In this document: in pieces, positions 20,151 to 29,278 of the stretch
Numbering within the stretch: position 1 is the stretch's first letter
Layout of the letters: each line of letters opens with the position of its first letter
Origin: Corynebacterium imitans
GTDB lineage: Bacteria; Actinomycetota; Actinomycetes; Mycobacteriales; Mycobacteriaceae
Assembly (NCBI RefSeq): GCF_000739455.1
Contig: NZ_CP009211.1
Coordinates: 819,660 to 883,659, forward strand
DNA length: 64,000 nucleotides
Direction of reading: 5' to 3'
Made by a program: the position numbers and the translations under genes
The notes under the pieces: generated by a model
Told to the model about the DNA's origin: nothing
The model's input: the letters and a program-made list of their open reading frames with translations, nothing else
Databases searched by the model: none

Positions 20151-21173
20151 TTATGAAATCTCTTCCAGGAGCGGCAGGTCGGGGATGATCGGAGTCGCGG
20201 GTGCGAGCTGGGATAGCGGTTCTTTCTGCAAAGCAGCGGCGATGCGAGTACCAATAGCCTGTGCGACCGGCGGCGGGAAGGCATTGCCCACTTGCTTCCA
20301 GGCGGCGGTTTTGCCGCCTTCCCACTTCCACTCTGCAGGGAAGCCCTGGATTACTGCGCCCATCTTTACAGTCAGGCGAGGAAGCTCCTCCTGGAGATCT
20401 GTTGGGAAATCTGCGGCGGGAGGTTCCTCCGCGATACTGGTGCCCCGCACACCGAGTTTCTTCCAGGCTTCCCGTGCCCGCGACGGGCCAACGTCAGGGC
20501 CACCGTGCTTCTTCGAACCGCCAACGAGGGTGGGGCCTATAGCGTTGGCCTGCATCGCCCAGGCTTTTGCGCCAGGCCAGCCATTCTCGGCCATGAGCGG
20601 CTCAAGCGCCTCACCCACAGTTGTTCTGGTGCCTACAGGTTCGGGCCAGGCGAAGTATTCCGCGTACTCGTCTTTGAGTGCGACGAGAATAAAACGAGGC
20701 CGAAGCTGAGGCACCTGATAGTCGGCCGCGGTGATGAGTTCCCAATGTGATTGGTAGCCCAGATCCGCGAGTTGGTTGACGAGCTGACTTCGATAAGCCG
20801 CAAAGCGGGGCTGCGCCAAGCCCCTGACGTTTTCAAGCATGACAGCTTTAGGGTGAGCCTCGGCGATCAGCTCAATTGCGCGTGGGAAAAGATCGCGTTC
20901 GTCGTCCTGACCGAGCTGCTTACCGGCAATGGAAAAAGGAGGGCAGGGGACACCTCCAGCAAACAAATCAAGATCTTTGATGTAGGGGGAGATGTCGAAC
21001 TCTAAGACGTCCTGGTGGATAACATTCCACTCCGGACGATTGGCGCGAAGCGTTGCAACCGCGTGGTCATCAATTTCTACAACAGCGCTGTGGTCGAATC
21101 CCGCCTGTTCCAGGCCTAACGCCTGACCACCGGCACCTGCGCAAATCTCGACTGACGTCAGCTTTTTCTTCAT
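20151..21173 (-). CDS. DNA (cytosine-5-)-methyltransferase of the type II R-M system
   Basis: A 340-residue m5C methyltransferase. Motif I is EICAGAGGQALGLEQAGF (residues 9-26), motif IV is GGVPCPPFS with catalytic Cys77, motif VI is ENVRG, motif VIII is QLRPRFI, and motif X is QVGNAFPPPVAQAIG near the end. The target-recognition region between VIII and X is short (about 110 residues). It is the first gene of the pair, so protection is made before the endonuclease. Upstream lies a 190-bp spacer shared with the tRNA gene on the other strand. Confidence 0.93.
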   Translation of the reverse strand: MKKKLTSVEICAGAGGQALGLEQAGFDHSAVVEIDDHAVATLRANRPEWNVIHQDVLEFDISPYIKDLDLFAGGVPCPPFSIAGKQLGQDDERDLFPRAIELIAEAHPKAVMLENVRGLAQPRFAAYRSQLVNQLADLGYQSHWELITAADYQVPQLRPRFILVALKDEYAEYFAWPEPVGTRTTVGEALEPLMAENGWPGAKAWAMQANAIGPTLVGGSKKHGGPDVGPSRAREAWKKLGVRGTSIAEEPPAADFPTDLQEELPRLTVKMGAVIQGFPAEWKWEGGKTAAWKQVGNAFPPPVAQAIGTRIAAALQKEPLSQLAPATPIIPDLPLLEEIS

Positions 21174-21363
21174 CGTGCAACCTACCTTGTATTAACCCAT
21201 TTGTTTTAAGGCATGAGTGTAATGCCGGGGCAAACATCGGAAGCACTTTAGTCGAACATTCATTCGTCTGTTCTTCCGTTGGGCGCGTTACTACCTTACC
21301 CAGAGGGCTACACGGTGCCGATTCGGGATGAAGCGGTGCGGGCAGGTACGATATTTGGCTGTT

Positions 21364-21440
21364 GCCCCCATAGCCCAATCGGCAGAGGCAGTCGACTTAA
21401 AATCGATTCAGTGTGGGTTCGAGTCCCACTGGGGGCACCA
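21364..21440 (+). tRNA. tRNA with UAA (Leu) anticodon and a short variable arm
   Basis: A 77-base cloverleaf with encoded CCA. Acceptor GCCCCCA pairs with TGGGGGC, the anticodon loop CTTAAAA gives anticodon TAA, and the T-arm is GTGGG-TTCGAGT-CCCAC. The region between anticodon and T stems is only about five bases, a class I shape, whereas tRNA-Leu normally has a long class II variable arm. Anticodon assignment is clear; amino acid identity is inferred. Confidence 0.88.
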
Positions 21441-21457
21441 AATCTGCCCGTTTTCCC

Positions 21458-22273
21458 TTAATTCAGGGCCGCAACGGTGTCCTCGAGTGCCTGGCGGGCC
21501 TCTTCCGGGTTCTGGCCAGAAGTGGAAATGGTCACCACGGTGCTGCCGAAGCGAGCAAAGAGCATGCCGCCGCTCTGGCTGAGCGCGCGATCCATGGTCA
21601 CGTTGTTGGAGAAGGAATCGTCCGCGCCGTCGAGGGACAGGTCGGTCTTCTCGAAGGTCTGGTGGGCCTCAAACGCGCCCTCGCCTTCGCCGTTGGTGAC
21701 GGTGATCTCGGAGCACTTGCCGCCGTACAGGTCGCTGCCCTCGAGGTAGGTCTTGGCGTCCTTCTCGTTGGCGAAGTCGTGGACGACTAGGTCGATAGAG
21801 GTAGCATCCATCGGGGGAATCCCCATGTCATCCTCGGTGGGCTCCGAACCGCCCACGGTTGTGGAAACAAGAGTGCCGAAGGAGCGTTCGGTGGCCAGTG
21901 TATCCAGCTCATCAGTCTCATCGGAGAAGTCGCACTCCGGCGGATCCACCTTCACGTCTGCCTCGTCGGGCATGTCTTCATTGGCCTGTTCCATCTGCGC
22001 GTACAGCTCGTTGAGATCCGTCTCTTCAGCGTCCGGGTAGTGCTCCTTGAACGCGGCGATGAGCTCCTGGGCTTTCTCACTGTGCTCGGTGGGGGCCTCG
22101 CCGGTGCCTCCATCTTCTGCTGCGGAGGTTTCTGCCGACTCAGCAGCCTCCGACCCTGCAGTCTCCGCAGACTCGGATGTTTCTGCGACGGTGGCGTCGT
22201 CCTCGGCGCAGCCGGCCAGGGTCAGGCCGATGGTGGTCACGATCGATGCGGTAATTGCAATGTGTCGTTTCAT
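21458..22273 (-). CDS. Putative lipoprotein of unknown function
   Basis: 271 residues with a signal peptide and lipobox ending at Cys22 (LTLAGC), so it should be anchored to the outer face of the membrane. A Glu/Ala/Ser-rich linker (residues ~25-65) leads to a globular domain from about 66 to 271. That domain has two further cysteines, in DPPECDFSD and YGGKCSEI, which may form a disulfide. The domain resembles actinobacterial sensor-type lipoprotein domains in size, but no family is recognised. It lies 14 bases downstream of the desaturase gene. Confidence 0.72.
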   Translation of the reverse strand: MKRHIAITASIVTTIGLTLAGCAEDDATVAETSESAETAGSEAAESAETSAAEDGGTGEAPTEHSEKAQELIAAFKEHYPDAEETDLNELYAQMEQANEDMPDEADVKVDPPECDFSDETDELDTLATERSFGTLVSTTVGGSEPTEDDMGIPPMDATSIDLVVHDFANEKDAKTYLEGSDLYGGKCSEITVTNGEGEGAFEAHQTFEKTDLSLDGADDSFSNNVTMDRALSQSGGMLFARFGSTVVTISTSGQNPEEARQALEDTVAALN

Positions 22274-22287
22274 GCGTCCGACGATAC

Positions 22288-23844
22288 TTAAAAATCAGTC
22301 CGCAGTGGGCCGGAGCTTGTATCACCGCGCAGTCGCTTGAGCACATTTTCCGCGCTGATCAGGCACATTGGCACACCGACACCGGGCACAGTCGTCGCGC
22401 CGGCGTAGTAGAGGTTCTCCAACTTGCGCGAGGCGTTGCGCCCGCGCAGGAATGCCGATTGCCGCAGCGTGTGCGCCGGGCCGATCGCCCCGCCGGACCA
22501 CGCGTGGTAGCGTGCCGCAAAGTCGGCTGGCCCCACCGTTTTCTGCACCACGATGCGCTCGCGCAGGTCCGGGATGTCGCACCACTCGGCGAGCTGGTCC
22601 AGCGCCGCCTCCGCAATGCGCTGCACGCTTATCGACGCCTCCGTGCCATACGCGTCGCCTGTCCCCAGCGCTTCCGAGGCGGGGGCAGGCACCAGCACGA
22701 ACAGGTTCTCATCGCCTTCCGGGGCAGTACTTGGGTCGGTGGCAGACGGTTTCGACACGTAAATCGACTGCGAAGCACCCAACGGACGCTCGGCGATCGG
22801 GCCCGCGAACACCGCGTCGAAGTCCGTGTCCCAGTTGCGGCTGAACAACAGATTGTGGTGGTCCAGCTGAGGCAGCTTCCCGCGCACCCCGCACAGCACC
22901 AGCACGGCGCTCACCCCAGGATCGCGTTTGCCGAAATAGGGTTCGTCGTAGGTGCGCTTCTGCGGCGGCAGAAGGTGCGTTTCGGTGTGGTGGAGGTCTG
23001 CGGCGGACACGACGACGTCGAAAAGCAACTGCTCTGAGCCCACCCGCACACCGGTGGCGCGCGAACCTGAGTAGGTAATCGCGCTGACCTCGGTGCCGAG
23101 GCGGAAACGCACGCCCTGCTCGCGGGCGAGTTGGTAAACGGCGTCAACCACGGCGGCAAAACCGCCGAGTGGGTAGCGCACGCCCTGGGTGAGATCCGTG
23201 TGGCTCATCAGGTGGTACAGGGCAGGAGTCTTCGACGGGTGCGAGGACAAAAAGACCGCGGGGTAGGTGAGCATCTGGCGCAGGCGCGTGTCGCGGAAGC
23301 GGCGGGCGACGAAACGGTCGAGCGGGGTGGTGAGGAACCTGGCTAGGTCACCGTAGCCCGCGCGCACCTCGGGGGTGAGAAACGCCTTAGGGGAAGAAAA
23401 GGTGGTGTAGAGGAAGTGCCGCAACGCGAGGTCATAGGTCCGCTGCGCAGAATCCAGGTACTCGGTGAGCTCATTCCCAGACCCTGGCTCGATCGACTCG
23501 AAAAGCTGGACGGTTTGCGCCGGGTCTTTCGGCACATCGATCGGGTTCTGGCCTTCCGGGAACAGGCGGTAGGCCGGGTCGAGCGGCACCAGATCTAAAA
23601 GCTCTTCGGTGCGGTAGCCAAAGAGCGCGAAGAAGTGGTCGAAGGCGTCCGGCATGAGATACCACGAGGGACCCATGTCAAAGTGGAACCCCTCGTAGGT
23701 TTCCTCGCCGGCGCGCCCGCCCACGGTCTCAAGCTTTTCGATGACGGTGACGTCGTAGCCCTCGCGGGCGAGCAGCGCCGCGGTGGCCAGGCCTGCGAAA
23801 CCGGCACCGATGACAGCAGCGCGTTGAGGTGAAGTAGTGGACAC
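22288..23844 (-). CDS. crtI: CrtI-type carotenoid (phytoene) desaturase family FAD oxidoreductase
   Basis: 518 residues. An N-terminal Rossmann FAD motif (AAVIGAGFAGLATAALL) is followed by EKLETVGGRAGEETYEGFHFDMGPSWYLMP, typical of CrtI. The C-terminal NLYYAGATTVPGVGVPMCLISAENV segment is the family's second FAD-binding site. CrtI enzymes introduce double bonds into phytoene. No crtB, crtE or other carotenoid gene is visible nearby, so the substrate is uncertain. It lies 11 bases downstream of the SDR gene. Confidence 0.85.
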   Translation of the reverse strand: MSTTSPQRAAVIGAGFAGLATAALLAREGYDVTVIEKLETVGGRAGEETYEGFHFDMGPSWYLMPDAFDHFFALFGYRTEELLDLVPLDPAYRLFPEGQNPIDVPKDPAQTVQLFESIEPGSGNELTEYLDSAQRTYDLALRHFLYTTFSSPKAFLTPEVRAGYGDLARFLTTPLDRFVARRFRDTRLRQMLTYPAVFLSSHPSKTPALYHLMSHTDLTQGVRYPLGGFAAVVDAVYQLAREQGVRFRLGTEVSAITYSGSRATGVRVGSEQLLFDVVVSAADLHHTETHLLPPQKRTYDEPYFGKRDPGVSAVLVLCGVRGKLPQLDHHNLLFSRNWDTDFDAVFAGPIAERPLGASQSIYVSKPSATDPSTAPEGDENLFVLVPAPASEALGTGDAYGTEASISVQRIAEAALDQLAEWCDIPDLRERIVVQKTVGPADFAARYHAWSGGAIGPAHTLRQSAFLRGRNASRKLENLYYAGATTVPGVGVPMCLISAENVLKRLRGDTSSGPLRTDF

Positions 23845-23855
23845 AGGAATGCTTT

Positions 23856-24614
23856 CTAGATGGAGGTGTAGCCGCCGTCGACGAGGTGGTAGGAGCCGTT
23901 GATGAAGGACGCCTCATCGCTGAGCAGAAAGCGCACCAGCGCGGCGACCTCTTCTGGCTTGCCCAGGCGATCCTGCGGGTGGCGGTGCCGAAGCTCCTGG
24001 CGCTTCTCTTCTCCCAGGCGCTCCAGCAGCGGGGTATCAATGTAGCCCGGCCCGACGCTCGTGCAACGGATGCCCTTGTCCGCGTAGTCAGCGGCGATGG
24101 ACTTGGTCAGCCCGATTACACCGTGCTTGGCCGCGGCGTAGGCGGCGATTCCGCCCCGGCGGGCCACCGAGCCGTGGATCGACGACATGTTCACGATCGC
24201 GCACGGGACCTCGTCGTCTTGGGCGAGCATCTGAATGAGCTGGTAGTGGCAACCGTAGGCCACGCCGTTGAGGTTGAGGTTGATCAGGCGGTCCCAGTCC
24301 TCGAGCTTCTTCTCCGCGAGCGGCACCTGGTCGCCGATACCCGCGTTGTTGACCGCCAGGTGCAGCGCACCGAAGTGCTCTACCGCGAAGGCGACCGCCG
24401 CAGCGTTGTCCTCCTTGCTCGAGGCATCCTGGGTGAAGGCCTTGGCGGTGCCGCCGTGGTTTTCGATTTCAGCGACGACTGCCTCCACAGCCTCCAGATT
24501 GATGTCGCTGGCCACAACCTTGGCACCGTGGGCGGCCAAGTCCTGGGCGATTGCCTTGCCGATACCGGAACCCGCGCCTGTGACCAGCGCGACGCGATTG
24601 TCAAAGATACCCAT
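23856..24614 (-). CDS. Short-chain dehydrogenase/reductase (SDR)
   Basis: A 252-residue classical SDR. TGAGSGIGKAIA is the nucleotide-binding motif, an Asp in SDIN suggests NAD(H) preference, and NNAG is present. The catalytic Ser lies in MSSIHG and the Tyr/Lys pair in YAAAKHG. Such enzymes interconvert alcohols and ketones (acetoin, 3-hydroxyacyl or sterol-type substrates), and the sequence alone does not choose. A strong ribosome-binding site (AAGGAAAGGA) precedes ATG 24614. It stands directly upstream of crtI on the same strand. Confidence 0.88.
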   Translation of the reverse strand: MGIFDNRVALVTGAGSGIGKAIAQDLAAHGAKVVASDINLEAVEAVVAEIENHGGTAKAFTQDASSKEDNAAAVAFAVEHFGALHLAVNNAGIGDQVPLAEKKLEDWDRLINLNLNGVAYGCHYQLIQMLAQDDEVPCAIVNMSSIHGSVARRGGIAAYAAAKHGVIGLTKSIAADYADKGIRCTSVGPGYIDTPLLERLGEEKRQELRHRHPQDRLGKPEEVAALVRFLLSDEASFINGSYHLVDGGYTSI

Positions 24615-24671
24615 GGGGAGTCCTTTCCTTCTGCGTGTACCTTGCTTTCCCCACTGTAAAACTTCCGGGCC

Positions 24672-25670
24672 TTAAGTGCTGGTGTCCACAACGTGCAGCG
24701 TCAGGGGTGCGCTGACGAAGCTGTACTTGCCCGGCTTCGCGTCCAGGGTGGCCAGGATTTCGTTGCGCAGGTTCGCTGGAGTGTGAATAAGCAACCCCTG
24801 GTCCTGTGGCAGTAGTTCCGCAGTTGTGTCGGGCTCGAACAGCAGCCATGCGTTGCCGGTGTCCTCGACGAGTGCGAAGCTGCGGTCGAAGGGGAGACGG
24901 TGGCGCATCGCGCGCAGGATTGCCCGCGCGCCGGCGATGTCGACGTCGACGCGCCCACCCGGCTCCGCGTCGAGCAGGCGTACGCCCGCCGCGCCAATGC
25001 TCGAGCCCTCGGCTGCGGTCGCTGCTGCGATCCGGGCCGCAGCCTGGGGATCTGCGGCGAGATCCGCGCGGTCGGGGTCGCTGAGTCCGAGCGGGAAGAC
25101 GTCGCCAAGCACGCCCGTGAGCTTCAGCGGATCCCACGCGAGCGCCGCCTCAAGGTCAGCTGTGGTGAGCCCGACCGCGTAGGTGAACTGGGCGAGCGCC
25201 AGAGGGCCGTCAACCAGCCCGAGGATCGGGTCGGTGACGAAGCTCAGCCCGGTCAGGCGGGCGTCGGGGCGCACTGGGTGGCGCAAGTCCATGTAGTGGC
25301 CCGGTTCGATGCTTAACCCGCGGTTTCGGATGTGGCGCACCAAGTGCGCGAGTAACGCGGCGGGCCACACCGGGGGCAGCGGGTCTGTGCCGACCGGCAC
25401 CCGGAACGTCAGCTCCGTATGAGTACCGGCCAGAGGCTGCGAGGAACGCACCGGCGCGAGCCCAAAGGTGGAATACAGCCAATGGGGCAGTGGCGCATCG
25501 ACCCGGAAGGCGAGGATGTCCACGCCGCGGTAGGACGTGGCAAAAGGATCCGGGTCGCCGGTGCACGAAATGAGGCGTTCGCGCAAACAATCGCCCACCA
25601 ACGCGGGGCGAAACCTTTGAGGATGGGCGCGGGCAAACAGCTCTGGCGCGCCCCAACTGGGCAGCTGCAT
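24672..25670 (-). CDS. Suppressor-of-fused (SUFU)-domain protein
   Basis: 332 residues. The segment GTHTELTFRVPVGTD...PPVWPAALLAHLVRHI...GHYMDL matches the pattern of bacterial SUFU-like (PF05076) proteins. Bacterial members are of unknown function and are often near toxin-immunity or polymorphic loci. No signal peptide or membrane segment is seen. It lies 57 bases upstream of the SDR gene on the same strand. The family assignment is from pattern memory and moderately certain. Confidence 0.6.
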   Translation of the reverse strand: MQLPSWGAPELFARAHPQRFRPALVGDCLRERLISCTGDPDPFATSYRGVDILAFRVDAPLPHWLYSTFGLAPVRSSQPLAGTHTELTFRVPVGTDPLPPVWPAALLAHLVRHIRNRGLSIEPGHYMDLRHPVRPDARLTGLSFVTDPILGLVDGPLALAQFTYAVGLTTADLEAALAWDPLKLTGVLGDVFPLGLSDPDRADLAADPQAAARIAAATAAEGSSIGAAGVRLLDAEPGGRVDVDIAGARAILRAMRHRLPFDRSFALVEDTGNAWLLFEPDTTAELLPQDQGLLIHTPANLRNEILATLDAKPGKYSFVSAPLTLHVVDTST

Positions 25671-25793
25671 AGCTCAACCATAAGCACCTCGGGCGCAAAC
25701 GGGAACTATCTGTAAGCGTGACGCGTTATACACAGTGAACTTGCGCATAAAGCAACGCGTGAAAATCTTCCCAAAAGGAAAGGACTGAACTCA

Positions 25794-26570
25794 GTGCGAA
25801 GTAACAACCCAGTACTGAAGAACCTGCCGCAGCCAGAGCCGCTGGGCTACGCGCCTGGTGCCCCCGATTCGCGGGCTGCCGACCGCCCGATGACCATCGA
25901 TGATGTGGTGAGCAAGACGGGCATCACCCTTGCCGTCATCGTCGTCTTCGCGGTCGCGAATTTCATGTTGAGCCTGTCGAATCCTGGTCTCGGCATGATG
26001 CTGACCTTCGGCGGTGCCATCGCCGCCTTCATTACCGTGCTCGTGCACGCGTTCTCGAAGAACTTCGGCTCGAAGACCCTCACGCTGCTCTACGCCGTCT
26101 TCGAGGGCGTGTTCGTCGGCGGTTTCTCCTTCCTGTTCGCAGGCATGCAGGTCGGTGACTCGAACGGCAGCATGATCGTCTTTCAAGCGATCGTCGGCAC
26201 CATTGGCGTCTTTATCGGCATGCTCGTGGTCTACCGCACCGGTGCCATTCGCGTGACGCCGCGCTTCAACCGCATCATCACTGGCCTGATCTTCGGCGTG
26301 GCCATCATGGCGCTGGGTAACTTCCTGCTCGCCATCTTCACCGGGATCAACCCGCTGCGCGGCGGCGGCACGCTCGCCATCATCTTCGGCCTGGTCTGCG
26401 TCGTGCTGGCCGCCCTGTCCTTCCTGCAGGACTTCGACGTGGCTGACAAGCTGGTGCGCACCGGCGCGCCTGAGAAGGCTGCGTGGGGCGTGGCACTCGG
26501 CCTCGCCGTGACCCTGGTGTGGCTCTACACCGAGATCCTGCGCCTGCTCTACCTCTTCCAAGACCGCTAG
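25794..26570 (+). CDS. Bax inhibitor-1 / YccA family membrane protein
   Basis: 258 residues. A cytoplasmic N-terminal tail of about 45 residues is followed by about seven hydrophobic segments and a C-terminal WLYTEILRLLYLFQDR, the hallmark ending of actinobacterial Bax inhibitor-1-like proteins, which form pH-dependent calcium-leak channels in related bacteria. The start is GTG at 25794 with AAGGAAAGGA about 10 bases upstream. A strong bidirectional terminator follows. Confidence 0.88.
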   Translation: MRSNNPVLKNLPQPEPLGYAPGAPDSRAADRPMTIDDVVSKTGITLAVIVVFAVANFMLSLSNPGLGMMLTFGGAIAAFITVLVHAFSKNFGSKTLTLLYAVFEGVFVGGFSFLFAGMQVGDSNGSMIVFQAIVGTIGVFIGMLVVYRTGAIRVTPRFNRIITGLIFGVAIMALGNFLLAIFTGINPLRGGGTLAIIFGLVCVVLAALSFLQDFDVADKLVRTGAPEKAAWGVALGLAVTLVWLYTEILRLLYLFQDR

Positions 26571-26581
26571 GCGCGCATAAC

Positions 26582-26622
26582 AAAAGCCCGGCCCCGCAAA
26601 CTTTTGCGGGGCCGGGCTTTTT
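26582..26622. terminator. Strong bidirectional intrinsic terminator
   Basis: AAAAGCCCGGCCCCGCAAA and its complement form a nearly perfect stem of about 19 bp around a 2-base loop, with A and T runs on the two flanks. It can end both the Bax-inhibitor-like gene (plus) and the lipoprotein gene (minus). Confidence 0.92.
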
Positions 26623-26632
26623 GTGCTGTGGT

Positions 26633-27112
26633 CTAGTTGCCTTCGGGGTAGATCGCGGTGCCGTCCACCGTGATGTCGGTGTAGGCCAGCACGCCGTTGA
26701 CCACCTGCGGGTTGCTCAGCGAGATGGCAACCTCCGGCTGCTGCGCATCCGGGTTCTCGGTGACGCGGGTACCGGTGCCGGTGGCCATGTCAGCCTCCCA
26801 GGAATCCCAGGTGATGTTGCGCAGGAAGTCGTCCTGGCCCTGGCAATCCAGCGTCATCTCGGTCGGGCGCTCGAGCTCGACAGCGCCGCAGTTGGCAATC
26901 GTCGGCGTCTCATCCGCCATCGCCGTGGAGGTGGCCGTAGCGTTGGAGGCGGAGGTGGTAGCGCCGTAGGACGCCAGCGACTCAGCCTTCTGGCTGGTAG
27001 CGGTGTCGATCTTCTGCTCGGAATCGACCTCGTGCGGCGGGTGGCAGGCGGCGAGGGAAACAGCTGCCACGGCGACAAGGCCGGCCGCAGCGGTGCGGGA
27101 AACGGAAATCAC
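26633..27112 (-). CDS. Small putative lipoprotein
   Basis: 159 residues with a lipobox ending at Cys23 (VSLAAC). A Ser/Thr/Ala-rich linker (residues ~25-68) leads to a ~90-residue domain with two cysteines, in IANCGAVE and LDCQGQDD. No family is recognised. It lies 42 bases downstream of greA on the same strand and is probably read from the greA promoter. Confidence 0.7.
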   Translation of the reverse strand: MISVSRTAAAGLVAVAAVSLAACHPPHEVDSEQKIDTATSQKAESLASYGATTSASNATATSTAMADETPTIANCGAVELERPTEMTLDCQGQDDFLRNITWDSWEADMATGTGTRVTENPDAQQPEVAISLSNPQVVNGVLAYTDITVDGTAIYPEGN

Positions 27113-27154
27113 AGGATCAGTCCTTCTTGAGATTGAACTTTAGAATCTAGCGTG

Positions 27155-27673
27155 TTAAGCGCGCGGCGTGGACGCCTTAACAGAATCATACGGCTCCGCG
27201 GTGAGAATCGTCACCGAAATCTCGCGGCCGTTCGGGGCAGTGTAGGTGCGGGTTTCGCCCTCGGAGGCACCAACCACGGCGGCACCCAGCGGGGAGTTCT
27301 CGGAGTAGGTCTCCAAGTCCTTGTTGTCGGTGGAGGCCGCGCGGGTACCGATCAGGAAAGTCTCCTTATCGTTCTCGTCACCGTCGTAGTAGACGTGCAC
27401 GACAGAACCCACGTGCGCGACGCCCTCGACCACACCGGTGCGCTCGGTGGTGGAGTTGGCCAGCAGCTCAGAGATCTGCTTGATGCGGGCCTCTTCCTGG
27501 TCCTGCTGCTCACGCGCCGCGTCGTAGCCCGCGTTCTCCTTCAGGTCGCCTTCCTCGCGGCGCTCGTTAATCTCGGCTGCGACGACCGGGCGGTTATCAA
27601 TCAGCGCCTGCAGCTCTGCCTCGAGCTTGGCCTTCATCTCCGGGGTGATGTACTGCTTCTGCGTATCAGCCAT
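27155..27673 (-). CDS. greA: Transcription elongation factor GreA
   Basis: Rescues backtracked RNA polymerase by stimulating transcript cleavage. The 172-residue protein has an N-terminal coiled coil whose acidic tip is in REEGDLKENAGYDAAREQQ, and a C-terminal FKBP-like domain ending at GREISVTIL. ATG 27673 follows AGGGAAGGG; the longer open frame is not supported. The order greA / DUF4307 / mca is conserved in mycobacteria and corynebacteria. Confidence 0.95.
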   Translation of the reverse strand: MADTQKQYITPEMKAKLEAELQALIDNRPVVAAEINERREEGDLKENAGYDAAREQQDQEEARIKQISELLANSTTERTGVVEGVAHVGSVVHVYYDGDENDKETFLIGTRAASTDNKDLETYSENSPLGAAVVGASEGETRTYTAPNGREISVTILTAEPYDSVKASTPRA

Positions 27674-27797
27674 GCGGTTTACCCTTCCCTCATACGTCAA
27701 ACGAGCCCGCCTGGTATACAGGTCGGGCCCAGTCCGACGGAACACTCTTCTTGCTCGTACAAATATACAGCCGGGATTTTATCACACCGGCGAGGTG

Positions 27798-28268
27798 CTA
27801 CCTGGCAGCGTAGAAGGCACTCTGCGCATCCATGTAGGCCGGGATCTGTTCAGAGCAGCCGTAGACGCGGCCCGAGGCGAGGTCCCCGCTGACCGGCATG
27901 TCTACCGGGATGCGCTGCATCGCCTCGCCCCCGGCTGGGAGCACCACTTCACGACGCCCGATCTCAGCGTGGTCGTAGTCCACCGCGATCACGATGCAAT
28001 AGGCGGGAACCTCCGGGTCGTCGCGGGTCACATCGATCCACAGGCGAGAGGTTGCATCGTCGACGCGCTCCTGGGAGATGAAATCTGCGCTGATCGGCTG
28101 CGCGGAGCGGTCGCTCACCACGCGGGCGACAGCGAAGATCATGAACCCGACGAGCAGCACAGCGGCAATAGCCACGATGCGCCCGGGGAGGTTCGAGCTC
28201 TTCTCCGCGTCAGCACCATAACGCTGGCGGGTGGGAGTGGAAGAGGAGTGCGACCTCGAGCTAGACAC
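27798..28268 (-). CDS. DUF4307 single-pass membrane protein
   Basis: 156 residues. A polar N-terminus is followed by one transmembrane helix (residues ~29-49) and an extracytoplasmic domain with two cysteines (AYCIVIAVD and VYGCSEQIP). Position between greA and mca and the layout match the actinobacterial DUF4307 family of unknown function. It is divergent from mca across a 109-bp space. Confidence 0.85.
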   Translation of the reverse strand: MSSSRSHSSSTPTRQRYGADAEKSSNLPGRIVAIAAVLLVGFMIFAVARVVSDRSAQPISADFISQERVDDATSRLWIDVTRDDPEVPAYCIVIAVDYDHAEIGRREVVLPAGGEAMQRIPVDMPVSGDLASGRVYGCSEQIPAYMDAQSAFYAAR

Positions 28269-28377
28269 TACGGTGACCTCACAAACTGCTGCGGGAGTGA
28301 AAGATGACTTTGACCCTGATCGTACTAAGATGGGCCGAAGCTAACGCACTACCCCCTACAAAAGTTGGAGTTTCTCA

Positions 28378-29253
28378 GTGACTGGCTTGCGGTTAATGGC
28401 AATCCACGCCCACCCCGACGACGAGTCGTCTAAGGGTGCGGCAACGATGGCGCGCTACGCCGCCGAAGGGCACCGCGTGAAGGTAGTGACCTGTACCGAC
28501 GGTCGGCGCGGCGACATTCTGAACCCGGCGATGGACCGCCCCGGGGTGCTGGAGAACATCATCGCCGTGCGCGAGGAAGAAATGGCGCGTGCGGTGTCTG
28601 CGCTTGGCGTCGAGCACGAATGGCTTGGCTACCAGGACTCCGGCCTGCCGGAGGGCGACCCGCGGCCGCCGCTTCCGGAGGGTTCCTTTGCGGTGCAGGA
28701 CCCGGTGGAGGTGACGAAGAAGCTCGTGGCGTCGATACGCGAGTTCCGCCCGCACGTGATCATCACTTACGACGAAAATGGCGGCTACCCGCACCCGGAC
28801 CACCTCATGGTGCACGCTATTTCCATGCTCGCCTGGGAGAAGTCCGGTGACTCGGAGTTCGCGCCCGAAGCGGGGGAGCCGTGGACGCCGCTAAAGATGT
28901 ACTACAGCCACGGTTTCATCCTGCAGCGCATGAAGCTGCTCCAGGAGCGTCTCTTTGCCCAGGGCAAGCCCAGCCCCTACGAGCTGATGATTGCCCGGTG
29001 GGAGCAAAACAAGGCGGACGTGATGAGCCGAGTGACCACGCGGGTGGAGTGCAGCGAGTACTTTTCCAACCGCGCCGAGGCCCTAAGGGCACACGCCACG
29101 CAGATCGACCCGGCCGGTGCGTTTCTGGCCAGCCCGGTCGAAGACCAACAGGAAGTTTGGCCAACTGAGGAGTTTGAGCTCGCGCGCAGCCGCGTTGAGA
29201 CGACACTGCCCGAAGGCGACCTGTTCGCGGGGATACCCACCGCAGAGAAGTAG
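28378..29253 (+). CDS. mca: Mycothiol S-conjugate amidase
   Basis: Cleaves mycothiol conjugates of electrophiles into a mercapturic acid and GlcN-Ins, a detoxification route specific to actinobacteria. The 291-residue LmbE-type zinc enzyme has HAHPDDE at residues 10-16 and GGYPHPDH near 137-143. The start is GTG at 28378, with GTTGGAG upstream. Its presence is good evidence for an actinobacterial, mycothiol-making host. A small membrane protein and uppS follow. Confidence 0.94.
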   Translation: MTGLRLMAIHAHPDDESSKGAATMARYAAEGHRVKVVTCTDGRRGDILNPAMDRPGVLENIIAVREEEMARAVSALGVEHEWLGYQDSGLPEGDPRPPLPEGSFAVQDPVEVTKKLVASIREFRPHVIITYDENGGYPHPDHLMVHAISMLAWEKSGDSEFAPEAGEPWTPLKMYYSHGFILQRMKLLQERLFAQGKPSPYELMIARWEQNKADVMSRVTTRVECSEYFSNRAEALRAHATQIDPAGAFLASPVEDQQEVWPTEEFELARSRVETTLPEGDLFAGIPTAEK

Positions 29254-29278
29254 AGAAGTGAAGGACACTTAAGACCCA

